Of a stretch of DNA of 64,000 bases, positions 1-11,242 are shown piece after piece. The position numbers and the translations under genes are program-made. The notes beneath the pieces are model-generated. The model did no database searches and was not told the origin of the DNA. It saw nothing but the letters and a program-made list of their open reading frames with translations. The stretch covers positions 248,001-312,000 of the forward strand of contig JARGSG010000223.1 of NCBI GenBank assembly GCA_030374805.1, read 5' to 3'. Source of the DNA: Gracilaria gracilis. Taxonomy: Eukaryota > Rhodophyta > Florideophyceae > Gracilariales > Gracilariaceae. Position 1 is the stretch's first letter. The number at the start of each line of letters is the position of its first letter.

Positions 1-1
1 C

Positions 2-448
2 AACGAAGATAACCGAAAATCCATCTCGGGAACAGTCCATTCCGTCTACGGCACCCCCATCACTTGGGCTTCACGAAAGCAGAATATCGTCGCACTCTCC
101 ACCACCGAAGCGGAATACGTAGCCGCAACCGACGCCACAAGACACACAACATGGCTCAGAAAACTCTTGACCGACGCACAAAACGACGCCCCGACACCCA
201 CGAAACATCATATCGACAACCGTTCTGCAGTACTCATCGCGCAAAATCAAGCGCCGACGAAACAGAGAAAGTACAGAGATATCCGTCACCACTACCTACA
301 ACACCACATAGCCAGCAAAAGCATCACAGTCCACTGCATACCAACAAAAGAGATGAACGCCAACATATTGACCAAACCACTGCACCGAGACCGATTTCAA
401 TACCTCCGCACTCGACTACGGATCACCCCGAGACCGAAACAAAAATGA
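2..448 (+). mobile_element. Ty1/copia element, 3' end of pol (RNase H), fossil
   Basis: The frame is open from the window edge to 448 and reads as the end of a Copia polyprotein. It contains the RNase H stretch with the TPITWASRKQ and LSTTEAEYVA motifs, then the H-x-DNRSAV region, KQRKYRDIRHHYL and the NANILTKPL tail near the stop. These are standard Copia RNase H landmarks. Upstream parts (gag, integrase, reverse transcriptase) lie outside the window. The visible part shows no interruption, but a state for the whole element cannot be given. Family assignment is confident. Age cannot be estimated because only one end is present. Confidence 0.9.
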
Positions 449-463
449 GCTGCACCAACCGGT

Positions 464-662
464 GACTGTCAAACAATAGACAACTCTTGCTGCACCACAT
501 ATTTGAATAGTCAAACAGCATTAGAGTGCGAGAGCGCTGTATATAAGTTAAGCGACGACGACGAGCGAAATAGTAAAGAACAGCTAGTGCATTCCACTCA
601 CACTCCCCACTTGGCGCACGAGAACGCAGTATTAAAACCAAGAAAGTACTCTGCAAAAACTT
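464..662 (+). repeat. Probable 3' LTR or 3' tail of the Copia element
   Basis: Directly after the RNase H stop the sequence begins TGACTGTC and includes a TATATAAG box near 540 and a run of ACGACG repeats. Its partner lies outside the window, so neither boundary is proved. Called an LTR from position and promoter-like content only. Confidence 0.4.
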
Positions 663-1285
663 AAAATGACCACATTCCTAACCCGAAGCACATACAGTCC
701 CGGAAATCCAAATGGATTCAGAAAGCATTAGGCCGATAGCTTATAGACGAAAATTCTTCATGTATTCAAAGTTTACGGGCTGATTCTACACTGTAAACAG
801 CGTAACAAGCCTAAATAAGACCACAAAACGCACGCATATTGCGTCAAATATTGATTTAGTAAGCAACAAAATTTCTATAAGACCGCCAAGCTCTATAAAG
901 ACCTTAAAATTGTTTAAACCCAAACATAACAAAAAGCGCCCTAAAATTAAAACGTAGTACATTTAAAAACAAAGCTTCCACTAGTGCATTGTGTTTGGTT
1001 TTTTTCCTCCTATTGCCGCTAACAATGCGGAGAGACCGCCAACTAAACGATGTTGAGCTACCGGATCTTTTTGATCACCATTCTCATAGGATGTCTTAAC
1101 AACACATCGCCAAAGAACTTCAACGCAGCCATAGCTACAAAAAAAGTTTTTAAGTCTTCAGCATCCATCTAAATAGTTGTTATTCAAGCTTTAAAACCAA
1201 AAGCTCGCCGCACAAGCTAAAACAATTATAGTTTGACACGCTGCTAGGTCAAAATGCAACAATTTTGACTTTTGATGACAATAGA
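663..1285. other. AT-rich spacer, nothing recognised
   Basis: No convincing coding frame, RNA gene or repeat end is seen between the Copia tail and the first TTAA at 1286. Short runs of A and T dominate. Confidence 0.6.
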
Positions 1286-1610
1286 TTAACCCTTTTGAGA
1301 CGGAAAATTCTTATGTCTACTGAGCTAGACATAAGAGGAGCCAACCAGATGTTGAGGAAAACCCTCAAACAGAACGCTCCATGATGGCTTTATGATGTAC
1401 CTGTAGAACAACTTCTACACGTAGGGCTGAGTGTTTTAATAAAGCGTTGCAATCCACACTTTCTTATGTCTATCCTACTAGACGTAAGCAAAAGTGACAC
1501 TTTGCAAACTAGAAGCCAATTGCTTTAGCGTCATACAGGGTTTTACCCAATCATATTGACAGCTTATGTCTATTGAGATAGACATAAGCTTCTCGTCTCA
1601 AAAGGGTTAA
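1286..1610. mobile_element. piggyBac-derived MITE with TTAA at both ends
   Basis: TTAA at 1286-1289 and at 1607-1610 bracket a short non-coding element. Its ends read CCCTTTTGAGACG inward from both sides, a perfect 13-bp TIR. TTAA duplication is the hallmark of piggyBac transposition. Inside are palindromes of the form CTTATGTCTA...TAGACATAAG at about 1311-1336, 1463-1490 and 1564-1589. The right TTAA is also the left TTAA of the adjacent large piggyBac element, so the two are joined end to end. The TIR resembles that neighbour's but differs after CCCTTTTGA, which points to a related family rather than a simple deletion derivative. Confidence 0.85.
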
Positions 1611-1636
1611 CCTTTTTGGCACTGACACCTGTAATG

Positions 1637-3050
1637 TCTACAATCATAGACATAGGCAAGAACCAATCGTGTGCAGCGAAGTGCTTCGAGCATGTGGCTG
1701 TGAATGTCGAACAATATGATTGAAAATTGCGTTTCAATCAATCATGTTGGAAGGCGCATTACTTGTACTTCCAACGAAAGCTTAGAAAACCAAGCGCATG
1801 TTACTGTTGTGCGCCTTGGTGCCCAACTCGGGACCTCGGACGCGCTCTCAAATCTTGACGTAGAGCGGCAGGGAAACACGGGAAATTGCACATGAATCGT
1901 TTGTAGTCAATTTGTGTAATTGTTAATTGATCTTGATGTACTGGTGCAAAACACTCTAACTTTATGGGATATTTTTGCATTGCTGTAATCTTATGCATCG
2001 ACTTACTGTGTTTGTCTTGTCAGCCATAGCCCAACCTCCTTCGGGAAAACGTGAACATCTCGCGATGTTGACGGTATCAGTTTCAACAAAAACCAAACCT
2101 CTGTAGCTTCTTTAGCTTTTAGTGTTCATCACTTAACTAGGCATACTTTGGTACATTTGCTGTTGTAATACAAGTGTATTTAGAGCAGATCTCAGAAACC
2201 TCAATACATTTGAAAAGTACGAAGAAACAAACACCGCTATATACCGCAAATATCGCTATTTTTTGCAACTTACGCCCCTTGTTTTCCCTATTTCGCGGGC
2301 TAAAAAATAATTAAACTACAGTACTCCGCTTCCATTTTTGTACTTTAACTGAAATATGCAACTTTGGTGATGATTTCTAACGGTCCGTCGAAGCAAAAGG
2401 CAGACTACTTTTGAAGTCAACGGGAACATGTTGGAATTCCCGTGCCTCACGACGAAGATGAGTTCAAAACATGTGTAAGTTTCGTCGTAATATAGCAACG
2501 CAGCTACTGTATACGACGGTGTCTGACATATAAAGTCTATCTCCTGGAAGGCTGTCTCTCTTCCTCACATGGACGTGACACTTACAGTGGTAAATAGATT
2601 TTGAAATTATGTGATTTCTCGCATTTCCCAGCACGTTGCTTCGGAAAAAAAGTTCCATACATGGCTGTGACCTCCTGCGCACTGATCATTTCATGAGAAG
2701 AAAATTGTCTGCCACGAAAGCCATCTCAGACCTTGTAGACTTCTAAAAAAAACGAGCCCGTTCAGAATTGGTCTAGTCGTTCGCGTTCTGCTGCAATGTT
2801 CTGAAAACAAGAACACCTTTAAAATGGCCAAGGACATATTACCGGTTGTGAAACAACTACTGCAATACGCACGCTACATCGAAGAGATTGCCACAACATT
2901 TCTGAAACGAACAGTACTCTCTGCTTCGCATACGTCAATTCACATTGTTTCGCGGGTCTATAGCTTTTTTTGAGAGCAAAGACGAACTTCACTCGCTGTT
3001 TCAAGAAGAGATGTCGGCGAAGAAAGTCAATCATCGTGATTTGTGAAAAC
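1637..3050. other. Non-coding left arm of the piggyBac element
   Basis: Only short open frames without family resemblance are seen. The left edge holds one subterminal palindrome with the TGTCTAC core. The rest may contain the promoter of the accessory ORF that starts at 3061, but no clear box is recognised. Confidence 0.5.
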
Positions 3051-3060
3051 AAGTGCTAGT

Positions 3061-3747
3061 ATGGAACCAAAGCATCCCAACGAAGGACAGTGAAAGACAT
3101 TGGGAGCCGCTGAAAACTCTTCAGTTCTACATTCTACACCGCATAAATCAGCAGATGGTGGACAAAACCATTTGCCCTCTACAAACGTTTCGCCACATGG
3201 TGCTCCTTCGAACACTGCAGCTCGAGATCTGGAGGGAGGCCAGAGGAAATCAACACCTGATAGTGGTGCTTCTAGTACTCACAGCAGAGTGCTGAATCTC
3301 ACAGTACATAATGAAGACGTTGCTTGCAGGCGGTGCGGAGGGACTCCTTGTTATTGGGTTCAGTTCGGCATAGAAATACTGGAGAAGACAACTGAACAGT
3401 TTTCCCTTACTCAGGACTTCACATCCAACAATGAACTTCGAAAATTCGCGTATAAGGCGTATGTTTACGAGCGGTATGGAATACTCGGCAAACATAACCG
3501 CATTCAATTACCTCATTGTGCTCTTGAAGGTATTCGCTCCATTTCGTCGGATGACATGGAATCATATATATGGGATACAAATCGGAGTGAAAACGTTTAC
3601 TTCATGAACGAAGGCTTCGCTGTAGCCAGAGTGGTGGTTGCTTTGTGTGGTCTATTTCGATGCGGTTTCGAGCTTAGCTTTTTCTCTGCCGATTGGATAA
3701 AATTATGCACTTTAGGACGTATGCGTTTCAACTGTTCCGTATTGTGA
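3061..3747 (+). pseudogene. piggyBac accessory ORF, small Cys-rich conserved protein
   Basis: An ATG at 3061 opens a frame that meets a TGA at 3091-3093 and then runs to 3747. After a low-complexity Ser/Thr/Asn-rich first part comes a conserved-looking core at about 3316-3570: C-x2-C-x3-PC-x-W near its start, then LRKFAYKAYVYERYG, LGKHNRIQLPHC and EGIR. From memory this C-x2-C...PCxW...LGxxxRxxLPxC...IR pattern recurs in small proteins next to transposases in protists and algae; its function is unknown. The last 150 bp overlap the tail of the convergent transposase gene. The TGA at 3091 could be a former CGA (Arg). An alternative is that translation starts downstream, but no in-frame ATG precedes the core closely. 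Confidence 0.6.
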
Positions 3748-5633
3748 TAAAAGGCGAAGCAGGTGACATGAAAACCACGACGACAAGCACTGCCGGAATA
3801 CTTTGTATACCCTCCACGTCGAGAGTTGGAGAAAAGACGACATAAAACGCAGTGGATACTCTTGCGTTCTTCAGTTTCGAGCAGGACGTTTGTTTGTTCG
3901 GACGAAACATCTTGGTTACCAACTCTTCCGTTCGTGGACCTTGTGTTGGTGATGGTACAGAGAGATGCCCTTCGTTGTTTATACTTTATGTGATCGCTCA
4001 CCAATTGCAATATTATACGCTGCTTCATCGCTTCCAAACCAATAAGTGTATCTCCCGGCGCTGTGATGGCATTCAGCAGAGCATGGGAGTTGAGAATGCT
4101 GGCGTCAAGAATAAAGGTGAGTATGCTCATCGTGACTCTCCTCTCTTTTCTGACAGTAGCCGACGTAGACCGGAACTAATCAAACCGGTCTACACCGTTC
4201 ATGAAAAGATTGTATGCTACTATAAGCGCTGGCATGTGCATGGTACTCCATTGGAGGGACTCGTTTCCAATCCAGCGGCGTAATGGTGCCAGGCCGTGCA
4301 CGCACATTATCGCATGATTATCAGGTGCGTGGATTCTGTTGGTTGGGGTGCCAGCTAGATCATTGGAATAGAAAGTAACTACAGAGCGGTCTCGGAATAC
4401 AATAAAGCCAGTTTTCTCCGCAATATGCATTGGGTCATTCTTTGTCGTACCTTTGTTTTATGCCTGCACCAAGCGCCAATCTCCCCGCTTCGCGTGCTTC
4501 AAGGACTGAATTGCTTCTCTCAGTGCTTCCCTCTTCACTCCATCAACGTTGTCGAATCTTACTGTCTCCAGCACCTTGCAGTCATCGTCGCTAAGAGCAC
4601 TAAGTTGTCTTGCTAATATATGCCTTGTGTAGAAATTGTCCATCACCATAAGTCTCCCAGGGCTAGGCACGGCATGCAAATATGTCTGATGGGCCATCTG
4701 TGCGCACCAAAGCGCAGAAGCCGAAGATTTGGGTAGTAGCGAGCCATCGAATTTACGCTCCACTGCGCCTCGTAGACCGCGAAACACATTCGTATATCTC
4801 TGAACCGAAGCATGCCCAGTTTTATTTCCAGATCCATTGTCTTGGAAACTGTGTAGGTACGCAGGAGCCCATCCAACAACGGCATACAACCTGATTCCAA
4901 ACTTAATGGGTTTGGACTTCATGTGCGACCGAGCACCTGTTCTTCCCTTGCAACGAATATTGTTTTCGTCTAGCGAACTGACACCAACTGGAACGGCAAG
5001 AGTGGCAGCATTTCTTCCGAAATACTGCAGAATTTGTCTGCTGTGCCAAAGAGGATGAACAGCAGCAAAATCCGGATCATACGAAGGATAAAGTCCCAAG
5101 GCAGAACGAATTTGTAGAAACGCGTCACATCACATTACGTTCTTGAAAAAAGGAATACCCAACAAGTCTGAGGTGCACCAGTAGTCTCTGAACCGATTCA
5201 AGCGATAGACGGAGGCCGCTAGTTCAAGACCGATGTACGTAAGTAATTCGTTCATGCGCAACGGTTTTGCCCGGTAGCCACGACGGATAAGTTCTTGGCT
5301 CGTCCATGTACGAACGCAATCCAGAAAAGAGCCGTTCAAAAATAAGCGAGACAATCCGAACTCTTTACGATTTGCATAGGATCTGCGAATTGAAGCTGAT
5401 TTAGCTAAATGCAAACCACTTTTCTGTCTCCATTTAGTACAGTACGGGAATTTGTTGTAGAGATCTGATTCTTTTATTGCTCCCAAGCAACAGAAACAAC
5501 AAACTCTTCTTCGTTTTCGGGTGTCAGTGAGTTCTCCTCCGACTTGTTCAAAGTTACATTCAACATGGTTGGAGGGAGCAACGTGTTCTAAGTTATCATA
5601 GAGAACTGGCTGTGGTAGTTGTGATGAAGACAT
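3597..5633 (-). pseudogene. piggyBac transposase (DDE), three in-frame stops
   Basis: A single frame runs from ATG 5633 to a stop at 3597, about 678 codons, the usual length for the family. The N-terminal DDE_Tnp_1_7 domain shows LDENNIRCKGR (first Asp), VMDNFYT (second Asp) and NGVDRFD (third Asp), so all three expected catalytic Asp positions are retained. The C-terminal end has a Cys/His cluster, CVLCRLF followed by ACRRGFHVTCFAFYH, corresponding to the piggyBac zinc-binding domain. In-frame stops lie at 5130-5132 (TGA), 4458-4460 (TAA) and 4176-4178 (TAG). The TGA stands where piggyBac proteins usually have Arg (xMSRxRFxQI-like) and the TAG follows VDRFD where Gln is usual. The frame is not shifted. 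It is probably dead, but only by substitutions. Confidence 0.88.
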
Positions 5634-5639
5634 TCTTTG

Positions 5640-6087
5640 TGATGAAAGGGTCCGAGACAGTCATGGAAAGCAGACGGAAGCAGGGGACAGAAGTGTCCTG
5701 TGCTTTTCGCGGTTTAGTTTGCTTTTGGGAGCTTCAGTGTTTCGATCTGGGGTGCCAATCCAATCTCACCCCCACTTGAATTTTTCGGAGATGCATACAG
5801 TACACTGTCATTGTATGTTTTGTGCAACGGTTAATCGGCTGAGGCAAATTAGGTACGCGAATTCTTATTAGAGCAGCAAGTTCAGATTAAATTGCTTGCA
5901 AGTGGCTGAAGTCAGCTTAGATTTGACTAATTGGCCAATGGAGAAATTCATCGTTTATGTCTACTCCCGGTAGACATAAGCAGTGCGAACAACTGGGAGA
6001 ATCGAGGCCAATTGTTTATCGCCTCATCCAATCATGTTGACTACCTAAGTCTACATATGTAGATTTTATTTCTTAGTGTCAAAAGGG
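5640..6087. other. Right subterminal region of the piggyBac element
   Basis: Lies upstream of the transposase ATG, so it should hold its promoter, but no TATA box is clear. A palindrome with TTATGTCTAC and GTAGACATAA arms sits at about 5957-5981 and a shorter one with TCTACATATGTAGA at about 6052-6065, plausible transposase-binding sites. Confidence 0.55.
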
Positions 6088-6091
6088 TTAA

Positions 6092-6439
6092 GCTGCGCTC
6101 GTCTGCTACGTATAGCAGCTATTAAACCGCGTGCTTTACCAAAAGTACGAAAATAAGCCATAAAACCCTTACTGCAACAAATATCAAAACATTTTCCGCT
6201 TTTAGTAAAACAAATTAAATTTAAAGTTTAGCGCTATTAAATGGAAAAAATTTGTGGTTTAAGACGAGTAGAAGTTCAATATCGACACTCCAGACTGTTT
6301 GGTTTGCCACTGGCACGATCTGCGTACCACAGCGGAGCTTTTCTCGAAGAGGCAGCAGGTTGGCAATTTGTTGATGATATAAGGAGCTATTTCATATCAC
6401 CAAATTTCTAATTTGGATAGAATTCTTGGCACAAAGAAC
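6092..6439. other. Spacer between piggyBac and the outer Copia relic
   Basis: No gene recognised. AT-rich. It may contain a decayed upstream part of the Copia relic that starts clearly near 6440. Confidence 0.5.
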
Positions 6440-7420
6440 TCCGAGAAGTACAAACACCCCACGGCATACTTATCACTGAAGTTATACCCTTCGGCGAAAA
6501 GCGTAATTACGACCCTCGATTTGTACCAGCCAAACAGAAGGACCTCGCTGGCCTCCTCAAACGCGAAACTTGGACGGTTGTCTGTCGCGAAGACCTCCCC
6601 GACGACGCCAATATACTTGGTGGACGCTTCGTTCCAAGCATTAAGAACGTCGAGACCAATCAGCTTCTTTACAAAGCCCGATTCATAGCTCAAGGCTACA
6701 TGGACCGAGAGAAGTACAGCATTGTTAACAACTCAAAAACTCTCGAACAGACGTCTATCCGTGTCATTCTCGCCATCGCCGCCATTTTTGGCTCTCGCAT
6801 CTGGTCAACCGATATCACCCAGGCGTACATCCAGTCGGCTACCCAACTCATGCGTGACATATATATTAAACCAACTAAGGAGTTCGAGCTCCCACCCAAT
6901 CAACTACTAAAACTCTTGCGCCCACTGTACGGTCTTACAGAAAGTGGAGAGTACTGGAAGTACACTTTCTCAGAGTACATGCGAAACGATCTGCACACGT
7001 CCCAAGTAGTTGGGGATCTTTCTTTGTTTTTCAGGCACGTTAATGGCAAACTCGCTGCACTGGCCGGCACATATGTTGACGACTCAATGTTATCATGAAC
7101 TCAAGCCTTCATGGATTTGACACAAGTTACCTCGGACCGCTTTGAATCAAAAGGCAAAACGTTGAACCACTTTATGTTTGCTGGATTGGAAATATCCACT
7201 ACGGACCAAGGTTTTTGTCTGCACCAGCGGAAGCAAGTTGCCACACTCAGCGCCCTACCCTCGAACCCATCGTTTTCCGACTCCAAATCGAAACTGATGT
7301 CTTTAGGCAGGATCACCCACACTCGTCCGGACATATCATGCCTCGTAGCGCAACTAGCCCAAGTGACTGAACCTTCCTTCTCTACGGAACACGCCAACGA
7401 CCTGAACCGCACGATACAGT

Positions 7421-7661
7421 TTTGGCTTGAGCTTTGCTGATAGAGTCGAAGTTCATCTTGCGCAGTGATGGAGGGACGGTTCACAAGCAACACAAATCGG
7501 CACAGAGGTCTGCCCGGAGCTCTCTGATGGAGCTCCTGGGCTAATGAGTGTGCCTCCAAATAAAGATAATACGCGACTCTTGGGCTAACTGTGACGTACT
7601 ATGAAGTAAAGATAGTTGTACGTCAACTAGCAAATGCGTACGTGTCTGTACGACATTAAAA
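7421..7661 (-). repeat. 3' LTR of the inner Copia
   Basis: Direct repeat of 12127-12367. On the element's strand it is preceded by the purine-rich tract TGGGGGGTATT at about 7661-7671, the expected polypurine tract next to a 3' LTR. Confidence 0.85.
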
Positions 7662-7708
7662 TACCCCCCAGTCGCGCTAGTGTCCTAACAATACATAGAT
7701 GTCGTCAA

Positions 7709-10700
7709 TTACTGCCAGCTATGATGGTCGTGGCAAATTCCCTTAGCAACATCGACATTCCAATACCCGTTCTCAAATATTCGGTTCATAGTCGTGGAGA
7801 GCTTGACGCTTCGCTTCGTTAAAGCGTCTGCGAGGTTGATGGTGCCGGGAATCCAAGTGATCTTCTCTAGCTCACCAGCCTCGAACGCATCGCGAATCAT
7901 GGTCACCGTCTTCCTTACTCGAAACTCACTACATTCGTGTAAAGTCGTAATAGTATCAAATAGGGCTTTTGAGTCCACTAGAATGTGGTGCTCCGTGGTC
8001 ACTTGCGGAAAGATTGACCGTATCGTCTCCTTCATATAAATTCGCGATCCTCTGCTTCCGCACACGCGAGTATCTCGGCCCCGAATGAGGAGTAGGCCAC
8101 TCTTCGCTGTTTTGTACTCGACCAATATATTGGATGGAATATGGCCTCGTCCTCGAACGCTGTAGTGTACTTCATGCCGCATGTGATTCCGCTCTGTCCG
8201 TAAAAAGTGTAGCTAGTTGCATGAGATGCATCCGATAAGCTTCCCAGTGTCGCAGACATTACTCCCATGGGTCGAACATACATGATCGTAGGATGTAGAT
8301 CGCAAACTTCCTGGAGCATTGCATTTGCGTCTACAATGTGCTTGACCCTTAGGTCTCCTAGTTCTTGTTGCATCCTAGAAGTTATGAGTGACGTTTGGGG
8401 TAACACGGCAAAGCCTGAGTACATGAGTGTACCCGCGAGAGAGCGGTAGCTCCTTATCTCACTGTTACTGGCCTTCGCTTCTCGTTCTCTTCTTCGCGCG
8501 CGTGGGAGCTCAATTGGATGAAGGCGTCCTATGTAGTCCATCATTGAGAGAGTAACAATACCTTCCACGTCTTGTACGATGTTGCAACCGGCGAATGTCA
8601 GTTTGTTCCCGAGTCTCACTTTCCCAACGGTGAATTCTTCTCCGAGCCTATCCATGAATTCCTTTTTGTCCGATTCGCCACCTGCCACAAGCAGGTCATC
8701 TACGAGCTTTGTGATGATGAGAACAATGTGTCTGATTCTGTTTCGCTTCAGAAACAGTTTATTAACGCCGTATACTCTTTCGAGTACTTCGGTATCCAGC
8801 ATCCAGGATTATATGCGTTTTGTCCACTGTCTACCTGCTTCCACGATTTCATACGGGAGCTTCGTCAGTTTCCATACGACGCCGCGCTTTGTTTTGAATT
8901 CAGGAGCTGGCCGGACGTATATCTCCCGCTTGATCGGTCCACTCTGTAAGAACGCACCCTTGATATCAGCGACTCCGAACTTAAACAAAAGGCATAAAGC
9001 GATGCTTATCAGAAGCCTGACTATGACGATATCCGCATTAGAGCATTCCTTGTGGATTGTGTCCTTCTCGTCATCTCTATTTCCGTGCGTCACAAGGCGA
9101 GCTTTTAACTTCCTGACCCCATCTTCGTCTTGCTTCACCTTGTACACCGTGTGCGAGGAGATGACGTTACTGTTCCGAGGTAGAGTGGCTTCGTCTACGT
9201 CCTCGTACGCTTCCACCCAGTTATCGTCGTGTTCCCTTATCACGGCCTTTCAGAAGATCCAAGACGGGGCGAACTGCACATCTCGACCTGAGACCTGTCT
9301 GGAACCGATGACTGTCTGCATATCCTCCAGGACCTTCTGTTCCACAGATGTTAGGTCCCGAGTCTCTTTCATCTCCGGCTCCGCGATCAGTTCGTCGGTG
9401 TAGCTTCCCATGTCTTTGTACACACGTTCTCTTCCCGCGTCATTTGCTGCCCTTAGAGAAGCGGAGCCTCGTACGATCTGCTCCCCTTCACTTTCGGAGT
9501 CTGGGGTCAACGTGAGGTCGATGTAGTCTTCCATTAGACCTTCACCGAGTTCTCGGGCGAGTTCAGAGTTAGGTCACAACCTGATGTCCTTGTGTGTCAT
9601 CCTTGAAATTGGACCTCTCGGTGTTCTCCTTACTTCGACTAGATATCTGTGCGGCTTACCACGGTCGCGCTACGTCATTCGTTTGGAACGTTATTCGCTG
9701 TTGTCTTGAAATAGAACAGTATGGCGTCGCCGGGTTGTATAGACGATTCCGAGAGGCTCGAATGGTTGCGAGCCCTCATCGCCCGTTGCAAGGCTCTGTT
9801 GGCCAATTTCTCCCTGTATGCATTCAGTAGGTCTTTGGTCACGAGCCGTCTTGGTGCGCCGAGGATGGAAGGGGTGTAGCCTTTTGCAAGCTCGAAAGAG
9901 CTCATGGCGTTTGACCCACTGAAGCAATTCGACAGAAATGTTGCCGAGATAGCAGGGTATTGTCACTTCCTATGGTGCTTTCTTTCTGTAGCCGTTCAAG
10001 AATTCGTTTAACCACTGCGTTCTTTCGCTCGACGATACTGGTATTGTTTTGACGTCTGACAGGCCAAGCTTTGAAGCTGATGTCGCGCCCTGACAGGAAT
10101 CTCCTGATCTCCCGACAGTTATACTCGTCGTCGGCTGACAGGGAGTTGGGAGTGCCGTGTCTGTTGAGCCATTCGGTTTCGATTAGAGCTATATCTGTCC
10201 GAGCTTCTCGATTCCCAGACAATGCAGTGTCCGAGTACCCGGTCCCACAACTCACTATATGTAGAACTAGGTACTTGGTATCGCGTATGGTGCAGAACGT
10301 ATAATCCATTTGGATTTCTACGTTGAATTCTTAATGGATATGCGATATAGATATCTTTTGATAGGCAGCGGTAGTCCGGATTCCGCACATATCGGGCAAT
10401 TCTCCACAATTCGATATGCTTCACGCCTTGCCTCTTCGGAGCACAATCCCGCTCTTCTGCACAGTTCGATGACCTCCTCGGGGAAGGCGTGTGTGATTCG
10501 GTGCAGTCTCTTCAAGATTGTGTTGGGTCTTGTGATCTTTGCCACTGCTGACAGAAGGATACCTATTGATGGAGTGATCAGAACATGAGCTCTCGCGTCA
10601 TACATATTTTTAGACCTGATATAGACCTCGAGAACTCGAGCTTCCTTATCTGATGGTCGACTGATGGTAATTGTGGCTGGCTTTTTTGAGAAGTCGGGGA

Positions 10701-10731
10701 CGCTGTACTTCCTTACGTCTAATCCGATCAT
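7709..10731 (-). mobile_element. Pol region of the inner Copia (integrase, reverse transcriptase, RNase H), fossil
   Basis: Read on the minus strand from 10731. First comes the gag-pre-integrase zinc region with the H...H...C-x2-C pattern (HRITH to ENCPIC, about 10380-10480). Next is an integrase core whose Asp, Asp and Glu regions are recognisable (MDYTFCT, LSADDEYN, IVERKNAVV; about 9990-10310). Reverse transcriptase follows with VADIKGAFLQSG and LVDDLLVAGG (about 8690-8970), then RNase H with SLSDASHA, the YSSFGAEI segment and LADALTKRS (about 7780-8240). Coding is interrupted in several places. Confidence 0.85.
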
Positions 10732-11242
10732 TAGAGGCGAGTCGTCGACAAATAGGTCGAATTTCAGCTCGACGAGCCGATTTTTCGTATCCTGTAGGGG
10801 AAGGGTCCATGAACATATAATTTTCTTGGAGTTAATGCAATTATGACCCTAACCACGCCGATACTTCGACCCAGGTTCACAAGGTTTGAATTCGATGCCT
10901 AGGGTTTCGCATAGAAGTACAGCTGAAGAGAGTCCCCCGGAGAAGATTGGGCTCCCCTCATCAAGAATGGGATTCGGATCGGTATTGGGCGTATCGGAAT
11001 CTCTTACTGAAAAAGGATCTTATTCTTGTCCTTTTGCTCTTTCTCATGATTACCACGTTTTTATGGCGTGTAGCCATGCTTTTTGTTCTCCGCAAAGTTA
11101 CCACGTATGTTGTCTTTCTTTGTGTCACCATCTTCACCGTTTTGTAAGTTGTTCGCACCATGCGCGGCCTTATTATTTTCGTCTTACTCTACTCACGTTT
11201 ACGTTAACGGTTCTTACGGTTGTACTTGTTAAAATTGAGGTA
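10732..11242 (-). other. Gag-pol joint of the inner Copia, no domain recognised
   Basis: The protease and nucleocapsid would be expected here in Copia order. No zinc knuckle or DTG-like protease motif is clear by eye. Confidence 0.4.

Larger units (their letters stand above)
1607..6091. mobile_element. piggyBac-family DNA transposon, full length, degraded
   Basis: TTAA lies at 1607-1610 and 6088-6091. The left end reads CCTTTTTGGCACTGACAC and the right end, reversed, reads CCCTTTTGACACTAAG, a short imperfect TIR. Subterminal palindromes built on TGTCTAC...GTAGACA occur near both ends (about 1637-1655, 5957-5981, 6049-6066). The element holds two convergent genes: a small + strand accessory ORF and the transposase on the minus strand. 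The roughly 1.4 kb from 1660 to 3050 and the 450 bp from 5640 to 6087 carry no recognisable gene. Confidence 0.9.
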
